Numbered from the stretch's first letter, positions 1-9,231 are shown. The stretch: DNA of 64,000 bases from an uncultured SAR116 cluster alpha proteobacterium (GCA_902615025.1 CACMNV010000005.1:1-64000), one strand, 5' to 3'. The notes: generated from the sequence alone by a model not told the origin. Made by a program: numbers and translations.

Positions 1-923
1 TTTTCAAAAAAATTGTTTCTTGTATCTAAAAGATACCTATAAAAAACTAAGTATTGTTGTTTACAAATCAATTTTTCGAAACTTAACCAAATTAATATTA
101 TTAAAATAATTATCAATAATTGTATAATCGACAAACAAGATGCAATTGAAAAACTAGCCAATTCTGGTTGTTGAAAAAGTTGTAAAATTCTTATTGATAT
201 TGTTGATGGTGTTGTTGGAGCAAGTATCAACGACATATCAATTACAGTTGCCGAAAAAATTAATACAACAAAAATAGTAATTTTTAACTTTCTATAAATT
301 AAAGGGAAAATAAAAAAAATCCAGCTTGTAAAATCAGAAAAATTTTTTGATTTTGCTAAAAAAAAATATTCCTTACTCTTTACATTATTTAAAAATCCAA
401 TTGAAATTAACAAAAAAAAAGGAGTTTCTTTTAGTATCAAACCAAGTATTAAAAAAAGACCATAATTGTCTGGGAACAAATCTAAATTTGGCGGTCTATC
501 AAAATTAAAAACTAATGATAATATTCGAATAAAAAAACCACTTGATGAAAATAGAAAAGAAATTCCAACCGCCATGGTTATGTGTGGAAAAGCAATTAAC
601 GGATATAAAAGTTTATTTAGCTTAGTAAAAAAATTTGTAAAATATAATTTAGCTAATATAACTTGGGATAATATTAAAGAAATAAAAGTAGATAATATAC
701 CCACTGAAATAGATAAATAAATTGATTTTTCTATCCCAGGAAGCTGAAATGTTAAAAGAAAATACTTAAGAGTAAAATTATCTGAAACATCCAAAAAATA
801 TCCCATTGATGGGAGTATAGTACCTAGTGTACCAAAAATTACTGGAAAAGATATAATACCTAATATTAAAAGAAAAAGTAAAAAAAATAATATATTTTTT
901 TTTCTTTCAATTAATTGATCCAT
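1..923 (-). CDS. ABC transporter permease, YnjC-like (3' end off window)
   Basis: I translated this minus-strand frame myself. It opens with ATG at 923 (MDQLIERKKN) and stays open for 307 codons to the window edge, so the C-terminus is missing. The product is strongly hydrophobic, with a first membrane segment at about residues 10-30 (ILFFLLFLLILGIISFPVIF) and several more, as in binding-protein-dependent inner-membrane permeases. Its start lies inside the upstream solute-binding-protein gene (17 bp overlap), so the two are translationally linked. The partner resembles YnjB, so this is probably the YnjC-type permease of an importer whose ATPase would lie beyond position 1. The substrate is unknown. 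The frame and membrane nature are clear; the YnjC name rests on context. Confidence 0.75.
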   Translation of the reverse strand, partial: MDQLIERKKNILFFLLFLLILGIISFPVIFGTLGTILPSMGYFLDVSDNFTLKYFLLTFQLPGIEKSIYLSISVGILSTFISLILSQVILAKLYFTNFFTKLNKLLYPLIAFPHITMAVGISFLFSSSGFFIRILSLVFNFDRPPNLDLFPDNYGLFLILGLILKETPFFLLISIGFLNNVKSKEYFFLAKSKNFSDFTSWIFFIFPLIYRKLKITIFVVLIFSATVIDMSLILAPTTPSTISIRILQLFQQPELASFSIASCLSIIQLLIIILIILIWLSFEKLICKQQYLVFYRYLLDTRNNFFE

Positions 924-2127
924 ATCTTGCAATCCAACCTTCTTCAATAACTTTGACCCAACTTGGGTGAGGTTCAGGAATTTTTTTCTCCAAGTCTTGA
1001 AAACTCAAATCAGTAGATTTATTCAAAAGATTTTCAAAGTCTTTTTTAAGGTTTTTGTTTAATTTCTCGAAAGATAAAACTGAAGGGTCTCCCCATATTT
1101 CTGAATTTTGCTTTTCTAATTGTGCTTCAGGTGAAATCATATAATTTATTACAACTTTCGAAGCATTTTTATTTGTGGCATTGTAAGGAATTGTGAGATA
1201 ATGAGTATTAGCTAATGAACCAATATTTGGTATAAAACTTTTAACTGAAGATTTAAAATTTCCTTTTGAAATTTCATTTTTTGGATATGCAATATTGAAT
1301 GTTAAACCTATGTCTAATTCATTATCAGAAAATAATTGGCCAAGTGACAAATAATTATTTGGGTATGTTTTACCACTTTTCCATAAAAAAGGTGTGATTT
1401 CGTCAAACCAATTCCATAATTCATTCAATGACGATTTATGTATATCATCGTTAAGATTATACTTATTATAAAAGAGTTTTTTATCTTTAGATACTTCTAT
1501 CAAAATTTGTTTCAAAAAACTTGTTCCTATAAAATCTGGTGGTTGAGGAAAAGTAAATCTGCCAGGATTCTTTATTATGAAATTTTTTAATTGAAATGCG
1601 CTTTTTGGAACAATTTTTAATTTATCACTATCATAATAAAAAATAAGTTGAGATAATCCCCAAGGCATTTCTTTTCCTTCATTAAAAATACCAAAGTCAT
1701 AGAAATAGGCTGAAGATTTAGAAAAATCGATAAATTTAGAATTAGGTAATTGCAATATCCAATTCTTATTTAACAACAAGTTATTTTTTTTCATTGTTAA
1801 AAAATTCTCTCCATTTATCCAAATGATATCAACTGAACCATTATCATTTTTCTTTGCAATTTTCTCGAATAAAACTTTTTTAACTGCATCAGATGTATCT
1901 TTAATTTTTATATGTTGTAATTTGATCCCATATTTTTCATAAACTTTTACTTTAACCCAATTAATATAATTATTGATATTTTTAGAACCTCCCCATGCGT
2001 GAAGTTTCACAGTTTTATTCTGGGAACTGTTAACTATTTGATCCCAATTATTCGTATGTCCGGTTTTACTAAATGAAGGATTTATGACATTAAAAATAAA
2101 TAGAATAATTAAAAATAAAGATTTCAT
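907..2127 (-). CDS. ABC transporter substrate-binding protein, YnjB-like
   Basis: A periplasmic extracellular solute-binding protein of about 406 residues. It begins with a classic signal peptide (MKSLFLIILFIFNVINPSFS) followed by a mature domain containing VKLHAWGGSKNINNYINWVK and, near the C-terminus, GDPSVLSF. The length and the tryptophan-rich N-terminus resemble the YnjB family of putative ABC importers. GTG at 2133 is also in frame, but ATG at 2127 places the signal peptide better and is used here. The gene is followed by an overlapping permease gene. The substrate cannot be read from the sequence. It is divergently transcribed from yggT across about 63 bp of A/T-rich DNA. Confidence 0.78.
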   Translation of the reverse strand: MKSLFLIILFIFNVINPSFSKTGHTNNWDQIVNSSQNKTVKLHAWGGSKNINNYINWVKVKVYEKYGIKLQHIKIKDTSDAVKKVLFEKIAKKNDNGSVDIIWINGENFLTMKKNNLLLNKNWILQLPNSKFIDFSKSSAYFYDFGIFNEGKEMPWGLSQLIFYYDSDKLKIVPKSAFQLKNFIIKNPGRFTFPQPPDFIGTSFLKQILIEVSKDKKLFYNKYNLNDDIHKSSLNELWNWFDEITPFLWKSGKTYPNNYLSLGQLFSDNELDIGLTFNIAYPKNEISKGNFKSSVKSFIPNIGSLANTHYLTIPYNATNKNASKVVINYMISPEAQLEKQNSEIWGDPSVLSFEKLNKNLKKDFENLLNKSTDLSFQDLEKKIPEPHPSWVKVIEEGWIARYGSIN

Positions 2128-2190
2128 ATTCACCCGTTTAAAATTTTATTTTAAAACTTATATCAATATCATAACAAAAATAATTTAACA

Positions 2191-2475
2191 ATGAATGCTT
2201 TATTTATATTAATAGATCAAATCATATCCATATATTTATATACTCTTATAGCTTATGTGATAATAACCCTCCTAGTTCAATTCGAAATTGTAAATCGGTA
2301 CAATAGAATTATCGATTTAATATTAAGAGGATTAATTGCACTTCACGAACCTTTGTTAATTAAAATTAGAAAATATATTCCATTTATAGGTGGAATGGAT
2401 TTCTCACCTGTAATAGTCATATTGCTTTTATCATTTATTAGAAATTTATTAATTGATTACAAATTAAGTATGTAG
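2191..2475 (+). CDS. yggT: YggT family membrane protein
   Basis: A small integral membrane protein (94 aa) with two hydrophobic segments, about residues 3-28 and 71-88, joined by a basic amphipathic stretch (LHEPLLIKIRKYIP). It ends with the family pattern FIGGMDFSPVIVILLL. YggT proteins are linked to osmotic shock tolerance and envelope or cell-division processes, but their mechanism is unsettled. The gene lies 11 bp upstream of folD and is probably the first gene of the folD-HIG1-PduO-etfBA run. The usual alphaproteobacterial neighbour encoding a DUF167 protein is not present here. Confidence 0.85.
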   Translation: MNALFILIDQIISIYLYTLIAYVIITLLVQFEIVNRYNRIIDLILRGLIALHEPLLIKIRKYIPFIGGMDFSPVIVILLLSFIRNLLIDYKLSM

Positions 2476-2486
2476 GAGTAAGACAA

Positions 2487-3392
2487 TTGATAAGTGATAA
2501 TATGAAGATCATTAATGGAATAAAACATTCTCAAAACTTAATTGAGAATGTCAAAGAATTAGTTTTAAAATCTGAGAGACTTAATAAACGTAAACCTTCT
2601 ATAGCCGTAATTTTAATTGAAGCAAATTCAGCTAGTGAAATATATGTTAAAAATAAAATTAAAACTGCAGAAAATATTGGAATAATATCAAAGAAAATTT
2701 TATATCCCCAATCAATAACCGAAAATGAATTATTAAATAAAATTAAAGATTTAAATGAACAAAAAGATATTGATGGAATTCTTGTTCAACTCCCACTGCC
2801 AATGCATATATCTGAAGATAAAGTTATTTTATCAATTGATCCAAAAAAAGATGTTGACGGATTTCATCCAATAAATTTGGGCAACTTATTTCTAGGTAAT
2901 AATAATGGAATGATCCCTTGTACACCTCTTGGGTGCATTTATATGTTAAAAAAAGAACTAGGTTCACTTAATGGATTAAATGCTACAATAGTAGGTAGAT
3001 CAAATATTGTTGGAAAACCTATGCAATCTTTGCTACTTAAAGAAAATTGTACAACTACAATTACACACTCTAAAACAAAAAACTTATCTGAATTTACACT
3101 AAAAGCTGATATTTTAATTGCTGCAATCGGAATGAGTGAGTTTATAGATAATAGTTATGTAAAAGATAAAGCAGCTGTTATTGATGTTGGTATCAATAGA
3201 AAAAAAATAAACGATAAAATTAAAATTTTAGGTGATGTAAATTTTAATGATGTTATTAATAAGGTGAATTTAATTACACCTGTACCTGGTGGCGTAGGTC
3301 CTATGACAATTGCATGTTTAATGTATAATACAGTTAAAGCAAGTTTCTTAAGAAACAATCACGAATTTAAAGAGATTATTTTTGATGAATGA
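2487..3392 (+). CDS. folD: Bifunctional methylenetetrahydrofolate dehydrogenase/cyclohydrolase
   Basis: FolD interconverts 5,10-methylene-, 5,10-methenyl- and 10-formyl-tetrahydrofolate with NADP in cytosolic one-carbon metabolism. The sequence (301 aa) shows the substrate motif DGILVQLPLP, the nucleotide-binding GRSNIVGKPM at about residues 171-180 and the C-terminal signature PVPGGVGPMT. The start is probably TTG at 2487: AGGAG at 2474-2478 sits 8 nt upstream, whereas the first ATG (2502) is 23 nt away. The ATG would give the more familiar MKIINGIK N-terminus, so the start is not fully settled. The 3' end overlaps the next small gene. Confidence 0.95.
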   Translation: MISDNMKIINGIKHSQNLIENVKELVLKSERLNKRKPSIAVILIEANSASEIYVKNKIKTAENIGIISKKILYPQSITENELLNKIKDLNEQKDIDGILVQLPLPMHISEDKVILSIDPKKDVDGFHPINLGNLFLGNNNGMIPCTPLGCIYMLKKELGSLNGLNATIVGRSNIVGKPMQSLLLKENCTTTITHSKTKNLSEFTLKADILIAAIGMSEFIDNSYVKDKAAVIDVGINRKKINDKIKILGDVNFNDVINKVNLITPVPGGVGPMTIACLMYNTVKASFLRNNHEFKEIIFDE

Positions 3393-3594
3393 TTTAATCG
3401 CAAATTCAATATTAGTAATTTGTCTTCTAATAGTTTTTGGAATTTTAATGTGGGGCGTTATTACAATGGGTAGAGGTGGCGAATATAATAAATCTAAAAG
3501 TAATTTGATTATGAGATATAGAATTATTTTCCAAGCAATTGCAATAATCGTATTTGTATTTATTTTATACATGAAGAGATATTATAATGGTTAA
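3385..3594 (+). CDS. Twin-transmembrane HIG1-domain protein
   Basis: A 69-residue protein with two membrane segments (about residues 7-28 and 48-64) separated by a short polar loop, GRGGEYNKSKSNLIMRYRI. The loop and the following helix (MRYRIIFQAIAIIVF) match the HIG1-type twin-transmembrane proteins common in alphaproteobacteria, in the same place next to the cobalamin adenosyltransferase. Mitochondrial HIG1 proteins associate with respiratory supercomplexes; the role of the bacterial ones is not established. ATG at 3385 overlaps the folD stop codon; TTG at 3382 is also in frame. The 3' end overlaps the next gene by 8 bp, suggesting coupled translation. Confidence 0.75.
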   Translation: MNDLIANSILVICLLIVFGILMWGVITMGRGGEYNKSKSNLIMRYRIIFQAIAIIVFVFILYMKRYYNG

Positions 3595-4165
3595 ACTAAA
3601 TAAAATTTATACTAAGACAGGAGATGATGGGACAACTGGTCTGTCAGATGGTAGTCGTGTAAAAAAATATGATTTAAGACCATCTGCATACGGTGATGTT
3701 GACGAATTAAATTCTTTTATTGGTCTTTTAATTAACTGTATTAATAAAGAGAAAAAATATAATTTTTTGGTTGAGATTTTAAAAAAAATTCAAAATGACC
3801 TTTTTGATTTAGGCGCAGACTTATCTACACCAATTGAAGAGAATCCGAAATTTGAACCATTAAGAATTAAAAATTCTCAAGTTTTAAATTTAGAGAATAT
3901 GATTGATAAGTTTAATAATAAATTAGAACCATTAAATTCATTTGTTTTACCTGGTGGATCTGAAATATCGTCCTGGCTTCATATTGCAAGAACAGTAGCA
4001 AGAAGAGCTGAGAGATCCATGTCAAAACTTTCTGAAACAAATAAAATTAACAAACAAACATTAATATATATCAACAGACTATCAGACTTTTTATTTGTAG
4101 TTTCGAGAGTAACAAATGATAATGGAAAGTCAGATATATTGTGGGTTCCAGGAGAAAATCAATAA
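3587..4165 (+). CDS. Cob(I)alamin adenosyltransferase, PduO type
   Basis: Transfers the adenosyl group of ATP to cob(I)alamin, making adenosylcobalamin for enzymes such as methylmalonyl-CoA mutase. At 192 aa it has the usual length of the PduO/MMAB family. It shows the N-terminal ATP-binding motif TKTGDDGTTGLSDGSRV (about residues 9-25), GDVDELNSFIG, and the C-terminal helices with RTVARRAERSM and YINRLSDFLFV. It is embedded between the HIG1 gene (8 bp overlap) and etfB (19 bp downstream), a typical alphaproteobacterial arrangement. No cobalamin riboswitch is visible in the window, so it is presumably expressed with the folD-etf genes. Confidence 0.93.
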   Translation: MVKLNKIYTKTGDDGTTGLSDGSRVKKYDLRPSAYGDVDELNSFIGLLINCINKEKKYNFLVEILKKIQNDLFDLGADLSTPIEENPKFEPLRIKNSQVLNLENMIDKFNNKLEPLNSFVLPGGSEISSWLHIARTVARRAERSMSKLSETNKINKQTLIYINRLSDFLFVVSRVTNDNGKSDILWVPGENQ

Positions 4166-4184
4166 GTAAAATGGGAGATAATTT

Positions 4185-4934
4185 ATGAAGATACTAGTTC
4201 CAGTAAAAAGAGTTGTAGACTATAACGTTAAAGTTAGAGTTAAAAAAGATGAAACAGACGTTGAATTAGATAATGTAAAAATGTCTATGAACCCTTTTGA
4301 TGAGATAGCTGTAGAGGAAGCTCTTCGATTAAAGGAAAAAGGTGTTGCCAGTGAAATAATTGCAATATCTTTAGGCCTGTCAGAAGTGCAAGAAACAATT
4401 AGGAACGCTTTGGCAATGGGAGCTGATTCTGGAATTTTTGTAAATTGTACATCTAAACTTGAACCGTTATCTGTTGCTAAAATCCTGACGTCTATATGTA
4501 ATAAAATCAAACCTGATCTTGTGATTATGGGTAAACAAGCAATTGATGATGACATGAATGCTACTGGACAAATGCTTTCAGCAATGCTGAACTGGGGTCA
4601 AGCAACCTTTGCAAGTAAATTAGAAATACAAGATAAAAAAATAAAAGTTAGTAGAGAAATTGATGGCGGCATAGAAAATATTGAAGTTAATTTGCCAGCT
4701 ATTGTGACAACTGACTTGAGGTTGAATGAACCACGATATGCAAGTCTGCCTAACATCATGAAGGCAAAAAGAAAACCAATTGATGAAATAAAAGTTGAAG
4801 ATTTAAATATCGACATTGAGCCGAGGTTAGAAATCTTAAAAGTTGAAGAACCAAAATCCAGAGAGGCTGGAATTATGGTAAAATCAGTTGATGAGATGAT
4901 TGAAAAATTAAAAAATGAAGCTAAAGTAATATAA
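4185..4934 (+). CDS. etfB: Electron transfer flavoprotein beta subunit
   Basis: The small subunit of the ETF heterodimer, which carries electrons from acyl-CoA and other flavin dehydrogenases to ETF-ubiquinone oxidoreductase. The 249-aa sequence begins [19 protein letters not shown], has [18 protein letters not shown] (about residues 37-54) and carries the AMP/FAD-interface and signature region [10 protein letters not shown] followed by [17 protein letters not shown] lies at 4172-4176, 8 nt before the ATG. The alpha subunit follows after 13 bp, so the two form an operon. Identification is secure. Confidence 0.96.
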   Translation: MKILVPVKRVVDYNVKVRVKKDETDVELDNVKMSMNPFDEIAVEEALRLKEKGVASEIIAISLGLSEVQETIRNALAMGADSGIFVNCTSKLEPLSVAKILTSICNKIKPDLVIMGKQAIDDDMNATGQMLSAMLNWGQATFASKLEIQDKKIKVSREIDGGIENIEVNLPAIVTTDLRLNEPRYASLPNIMKAKRKPIDEIKVEDLNIDIEPRLEILKVEEPKSREAGIMVKSVDEMIEKLKNEAKVI

Positions 4935-4947
4935 GTAAGAGGTAAAT

Positions 4948-5880
4948 ATGAAAACGTTAGTTATAGTAGATCATAGTAATAATAAATTAGAAAAATCGAC
5001 ATTAAATACTGTAAAAGCTGGTACTCAACTTGAAAATGTAGATTTATTGGTTTTAAGCGATAATTGTAAAGATATTTGTAATGAATTAATTCATATTAAA
5101 AATATTAATAATATTTTTATTAACGAAAATGATGTATTTAAAAACCAATTAGCTGAAGATTCAGCAAATTTTATTGCTGAAAATTTTAAAGACTACACAA
5201 ATATTTTATTTTCTAATACTTCTAATGGAAAAAATATAGCGCCAAGACTAGCAGGATTACTTGATACTATGATAATTCCAGATGTGATTGAAATTGTTGA
5301 TAAGCAAACATTTAAAAGACCAATTTATGCTGGGAACGCTATTGCAACTTGTAAGAGTAAAAATAAAATAAATATTATAACTATCAGATCTACAGCATTT
5401 GAAGAAGCAGAAATGAGCGATGAAAATATTGGTGAAATTAAAGAAATAGGTAGTTTAACATCTAATAATCTGACAAAATATTTGAATTCTGAACTAACTA
5501 AAAGTGAACGGCCTGAATTAACTTCAGCTGATATAGTTGTATCAGGTGGGAGAGGTCTAGGGTCTGCAGAAAACTTTCAGGTATTAGAAAAGTTGGCTGA
5601 TAAACTTGGTGCTGCCATGGGAGCAAGTAGGGCTGCAGTCGATGCTGGATATGTGCCAAATGATTGGCAGGTTGGTCAAACTGGAAAAATTGTTGCCCCA
5701 AACCTTTACATAGCCGTAGGTATTTCGGGCGCAATACAACACCTGGCAGGTATGAAAGATAGTAAAGTGATAGTGGGTATCAATAAAGACGAAGAAGCAC
5801 CTATTTTTTCAATCTCTGACTATGGCTTAGCTGATGATTTGTTTAAAGCAGTCCCAGAGATGGAAAGTAAACTTAATTAA
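4948..5880 (+). CDS. etfA: Electron transfer flavoprotein alpha subunit
   Basis: The FAD-binding large subunit of ETF (310 aa). The N-terminal half is the nucleotide-hydrolase-like domain. The C-terminal half carries the FAD motif SGGRGLGSAENF (about residues 200-211), GASRAAVDAGYVPNDWQVGQ and YIAVGISGAIQHLAGM. It partners with etfB immediately upstream and probably feeds electrons from beta-oxidation, branched-chain amino acid or dimethylglycine/sarcosine-type dehydrogenases. Its last 8 bp overlap the 3' end of the convergent thioredoxin gene, leaving no room for an intergenic terminator. Confidence 0.96.
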   Translation: MKTLVIVDHSNNKLEKSTLNTVKAGTQLENVDLLVLSDNCKDICNELIHIKNINNIFINENDVFKNQLAEDSANFIAENFKDYTNILFSNTSNGKNIAPRLAGLLDTMIIPDVIEIVDKQTFKRPIYAGNAIATCKSKNKINIITIRSTAFEEAEMSDENIGEIKEIGSLTSNNLTKYLNSELTKSERPELTSADIVVSGGRGLGSAENFQVLEKLADKLGAAMGASRAAVDAGYVPNDWQVGQTGKIVAPNLYIAVGISGAIQHLAGMKDSKVIVGINKDEEAPIFSISDYGLADDLFKAVPEMESKLN

Positions 5881-6394
5881 AAAAGTTGTTAATTTGTTCT
5901 AATGAAACTTTGTTGTAACTAAAAATACCCTCTTTTTTTGCTATTATATTCTGTTGATTTATTAATAGGGTTGTAGGTATACCTCTTAGTCTCAAACTTT
6001 TAAAAAAAGTCATATTTTGATCAAAGTAAGCAGTTAGTTCATTAACTTTATTTTTTTTTAGAAAATTTAATTGATCCTTTATTGGTTTTTTATCAATTGA
6101 AATAATGATTACTTTTAAATCTTTGTTTTCAATTTTCATTTTGTTTAAGTCAGGTAATTCTTTTTTACATGGGATACACCAAGTAGCCCAAAAATTAACA
6201 ACGTATTTAGAATTGAAATCTAAAATATTAATCAATTTTTTTTCAATATTATTTTCGTCATTCAAGATTATATTTTTATTTAATTTTAAATCTATTTTTT
6301 GAAATAAAGAATTTGATAGAGATGGGAATGGGAAAATAAGTAATATAATTAACAAATATTTCAGACTATTAAACAATATTGTTTCTCTTTTCAA
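5873..6394 (-). CDS. TlpA-like membrane-anchored thioredoxin
   Basis: A 173-aa protein with an N-terminal signal anchor (about residues 11-29, LKYLLIILLIFPFPSLSNSL) followed by a thioredoxin fold. The active site is WATWCIPCKKELP with cysteines at residues 73 and 76, and the cis-proline region reads LRGIPTTLLI. TlpA/ResA-type proteins face the periplasm and reduce disulfides, for example in cytochrome c or oxidase copper-site maturation. In many alphaproteobacteria a tlpA gene sits divergent to argH, as here (42 bp gap). No cytochrome maturation genes are nearby, so the client protein is unknown. Confidence 0.88.
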   Translation of the reverse strand: MKRETILFNSLKYLLIILLIFPFPSLSNSLFQKIDLKLNKNIILNDENNIEKKLINILDFNSKYVVNFWATWCIPCKKELPDLNKMKIENKDLKVIIISIDKKPIKDQLNFLKKNKVNELTAYFDQNMTFFKSLRLRGIPTTLLINQQNIIAKKEGIFSYNKVSLEQINNFFN

Positions 6395-6436
6395 TTTTAT
6401 ATATAAGATAATTAAAATAATTATAAAGTTAAGATA

Positions 6437-7837
6437 ATGTCAAAAAGAAAAAAAAGTTTTAAAAGTGAAATTTGGGGTGGAAGATTTGAAGGAGAAACAA
6501 GTGATAATTTAATTAAATTTAATTCCTCAATCAATTTTGACAAAAATTTATATTCTCAAGATATTGAAGGATCAATAGCTCATGCTGAAATGTTATCAAA
6601 ACAAAAAATTATTTTAAAAAAAGATTTTTTAGAGATAAAAAGTGGTCTTCTTAAAATCAAAAAAGAAATTGAAACTAATAAGTTTAAATTCAAAATTGAA
6701 CTAGAAGATATACATATGAATATTGAAAGTAGATTAATTGAATTAATCGGCGATACTGGAAAAAAATTACATACTGCGCGCTCAAGAAATGATCAAGTAG
6801 TTACAGACTTTAAGATGTGGATAAGGAATGATTTGAATTTGATATTAGACCTTTTAAAGCAACTTCAAGAAAAGTTACTTATTCAAGCTCATGATAATTA
6901 CGAAACCTTAATGCCAGGTTACACTCACTTGCAAGTTGCTCAACCTGTCACTTTTGGACATCATCTTTTGGCCTATGTTGAAATGTTTGGCAGAGACAGA
7001 TCAAGGATTGAGGATTGTAAAAAAAGAATGAACGAGTGCCCTCTTGGTTCAGCTGCAATTGCTGGAACAAGTTACCCAATAGATAGAAATTTTGTTGCAA
7101 AAAAATTAAACTTTTCTTCACCTACTCGAAACTCTATAGATTCTGTCTCCAGTCGTGATTTTGCTATTGAATACTTATCTTTAGTTAGTTTGATTGGCCT
7201 AAATTTATCTAGAATTGCAGAAGAGCTTATTCTATGGTCATCAAATGGTTTTGATTTTATAGTAATTAATGAAGAATATACTACTGGATCAAGTATAATG
7301 CCCCAAAAAAGAAATCCTGATGCAGCTGAACTAATTAGAGGAAAATCTAATAGACTTGTAGGGAATTTAATTAATTTAGCAACTTTGTTAAAAGGATTGC
7401 CTCTTGCATATAGTAAAGACTTACAAGAAGATAAAGAACCAGTATTTGATTCATCTGAAAATATCAAAGATTGTCTCTTAAATATGATTGGTATAATTAA
7501 GTCTTTAAAAATTAACAAAAACAAAATGCTCAAGGCCTTACAGAAAGGTTTCCCAACAGCAACGGATCTAGCTGACTATTTAGTAACATATTTAAATATT
7601 GCATTCAGAGATGCTCATAAAATTACTGGTAAAATAATTCTTCTTGCAGAAAAGAAGAATTGCTCTCTTGATGAATTGTTACTAGATGATTTAAGATCGA
7701 TTGAACCTAGAATTGATAGTAATATTATGAAATCAATAAGTATTAATTCATCTATATTAAAAAAAACATCATTTGGTGGAACATCTCCAAGATTAGTTTT
7801 AAAAGCAATATCAGATGCCAAAAGGAGATATCTATAA
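6437..7837 (+). CDS. argH: Argininosuccinate lyase
   Basis: Splits argininosuccinate into arginine and fumarate, the last step of arginine synthesis. The 466-aa sequence contains WGGRFEG near the N-terminus, HTARSRNDQV (about residues 111-120), the MPGYTHLQVAQP motif and the fumarase/aspartase-superfamily signature GSSIMPQKRNPD with its catalytic serine loop. The length is normal. It is followed 4 bp downstream by the tiny lptM gene and then lysA, the standard alphaproteobacterial order, so these three probably form one transcript. Confidence 0.97.
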   Translation: MSKRKKSFKSEIWGGRFEGETSDNLIKFNSSINFDKNLYSQDIEGSIAHAEMLSKQKIILKKDFLEIKSGLLKIKKEIETNKFKFKIELEDIHMNIESRLIELIGDTGKKLHTARSRNDQVVTDFKMWIRNDLNLILDLLKQLQEKLLIQAHDNYETLMPGYTHLQVAQPVTFGHHLLAYVEMFGRDRSRIEDCKKRMNECPLGSAAIAGTSYPIDRNFVAKKLNFSSPTRNSIDSVSSRDFAIEYLSLVSLIGLNLSRIAEELILWSSNGFDFIVINEEYTTGSSIMPQKRNPDAAELIRGKSNRLVGNLINLATLLKGLPLAYSKDLQEDKEPVFDSSENIKDCLLNMIGIIKSLKINKNKMLKALQKGFPTATDLADYLVTYLNIAFRDAHKITGKIILLAEKKNCSLDELLLDDLRSIEPRIDSNIMKSISINSSILKKTSFGGTSPRLVLKAISDAKRRYL

Positions 7838-7841
7838 AGTT

Positions 7842-7970
7842 ATGCCAAAATTAAAACAATTAAATACTCTATTCTTTTTATTAATAGTTTTAAGCGTTTT
7901 TTCTTATGGATGTGGGAAAAAAGCTGACCCTATTGCACCAACAAAAAAAATAATTTCAACAAAAAATTAA
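7842..7970 (+). CDS. lptM: LptM-like small lipoprotein
   Basis: A 42-codon gene that I translated by eye between argH and lysA. The protein has a basic N-terminus, a hydrophobic signal (LFFLLIVLSVFS) and a lipobox SYGC with the acylated cysteine near residue 24, followed by CGKKADPIAPTKK. LptM/YifL lipoproteins share a CGxKGPL-like start after the cysteine and help the LPS translocon LptDE mature in the outer membrane. The position between argH and lysA is the one this family occupies in many alphaproteobacteria. Shine-Dalgarno-like AAAGGAG at 7821-7827 lies inside the argH end, about 14 nt before the ATG. Confidence 0.82.
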   Translation: MPKLKQLNTLFFLLIVLSVFSYGCGKKADPIAPTKKIISTKN

Positions 7971-7971
7971 T

Positions 7972-9231
7972 ATGCAAAAATTTGGATACTATCGTAAATC
8001 AGGAGAATTATTTCTTCAAAATTTAAGTTTAAAAAAATTGGTAGACTACTATGAAACTCCGACCTTTGTTTATGATTCAAATTTAATTAAAAACTCATTC
8101 TATATGCTTAAAAAAATTATGGATCCTTTTAATGGCAAAATTCATTTTGCTGTTAAATCAAATGATAATCTTGGAGTAATTAAATATATAAATAGTCTAG
8201 GTGCAGGTGCTGATGTGGTATCTATTGGTGAATTTAAAAGATGCTTAAAAGTTTCAGTTAAGCCAAAAGACATTATATTTTCAGGTGTTGGAAAACAAAA
8301 AGATGAAATAGAATTTGCTATTAATAAAAATATTAAACAATTAAACGCAGAATCAATTGAAGAATTAAATGATATAATTGAAATTTCAAAAAACATGAAA
8401 AAGAAAGTAAATGTAGCATTAAGAGTTAACCTTGACATAAATGCTAAAACCCATAAAAAAATATCAACCGGTGATGAAAACTCAAAATTTGGAATTATCT
8501 ATGATGATATTGTGAATGCTTATAAAATGATAAATGATGCTTCTTACATTAATCCATATGGACTGGCTATACATGTAGGATCACAATTATTTGATTATGA
8601 TGTTTTTTTTCAAACATTTTCAAAAATTAAAAATTTAGCAATGGAATTAAAAAATCTTGGCTATGAAGTTGATCATTTGGACCTAGGAGGTGGATTTGGA
8701 GTTGATTATACCATGAAAAATTCACTTAATTACAAATCTTTTAGTAAAGCTTTAAATGAAGTTTTCAAAAATAATGAGTTTCAATTGAGCGTTGAACCAG
8801 GAAGATCTTTAATTGCTGAATCAGGGGTTTTACTAACTAAAGTAATTAGAACAAAATCAACTAATCATAAAAACTTTTTGATTGTTGACGCTGCGATGAA
8901 TAATTTAATTAGACCTACTCTTTACAATGCAATTCATTCTATACAGCCTCTTAAAATTAAAAGTGATCGACCTTCAAAAAAATATGATATCGTTGGGCCA
9001 ATTTGTGAAACAGGCGATTTTTTAGGTATTGATTTTAATTTACAAGAAACAAAAAAAAATGAAGTTCTAGCAATCATGACCTGTGGCGCATATGGAAGTG
9101 TTATGAGATCAAATTACAATAGTAGACCAAGCGCTGCTGAAGTTTTTATATTTAATAACAAAGAAATTTTGCTTAGAAAAAGAGAAAGAATAGATCAACT
9201 ACTTAATCTTGACATAATTCCAAATTTCTAA
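7972..9231 (+). CDS. lysA: Diaminopimelate decarboxylase
   Basis: A PLP-dependent decarboxylase making L-lysine from meso-diaminopimelate (419 aa). The PLP-binding lysine is K62 in HFAVKSND. Other family features are SGVGKQKDEI, HVGSQLFD, the phosphate-binding LGGGFGVDY, EPGRSLIAESG, and GPICETGDFLG with the substrate cysteine, then CGAYGSVMRSNYN near the C-terminus. The ATG follows the lptM stop codon by one base, so translation is probably coupled. The 3' end overlaps the convergent zinc-ribbon gene by 4 bp. Confidence 0.97.
   Translation: MQKFGYYRKSGELFLQNLSLKKLVDYYETPTFVYDSNLIKNSFYMLKKIMDPFNGKIHFAVKSNDNLGVIKYINSLGAGADVVSIGEFKRCLKVSVKPKDIIFSGVGKQKDEIEFAINKNIKQLNAESIEELNDIIEISKNMKKKVNVALRVNLDINAKTHKKISTGDENSKFGIIYDDIVNAYKMINDASYINPYGLAIHVGSQLFDYDVFFQTFSKIKNLAMELKNLGYEVDHLDLGGGFGVDYTMKNSLNYKSFSKALNEVFKNNEFQLSVEPGRSLIAESGVLLTKVIRTKSTNHKNFLIVDAAMNNLIRPTLYNAIHSIQPLKIKSDRPSKKYDIVGPICETGDFLGIDFNLQETKKNEVLAIMTCGAYGSVMRSNYNSRPSAAEVFIFNNKEILLRKRERIDQLLNLDIIPNF

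Noticed and set aside
466..720. 84-residue plus-strand open frame
   Set aside because: It lies antisense within the permease gene, which has clear membrane segments and an overlapping start with its binding protein; the plus frame has no family features.
5498..5734. Minus-strand open frame inside etfA
   Set aside because: It is antisense to the conserved FAD-binding region of etfA and has no independent support.
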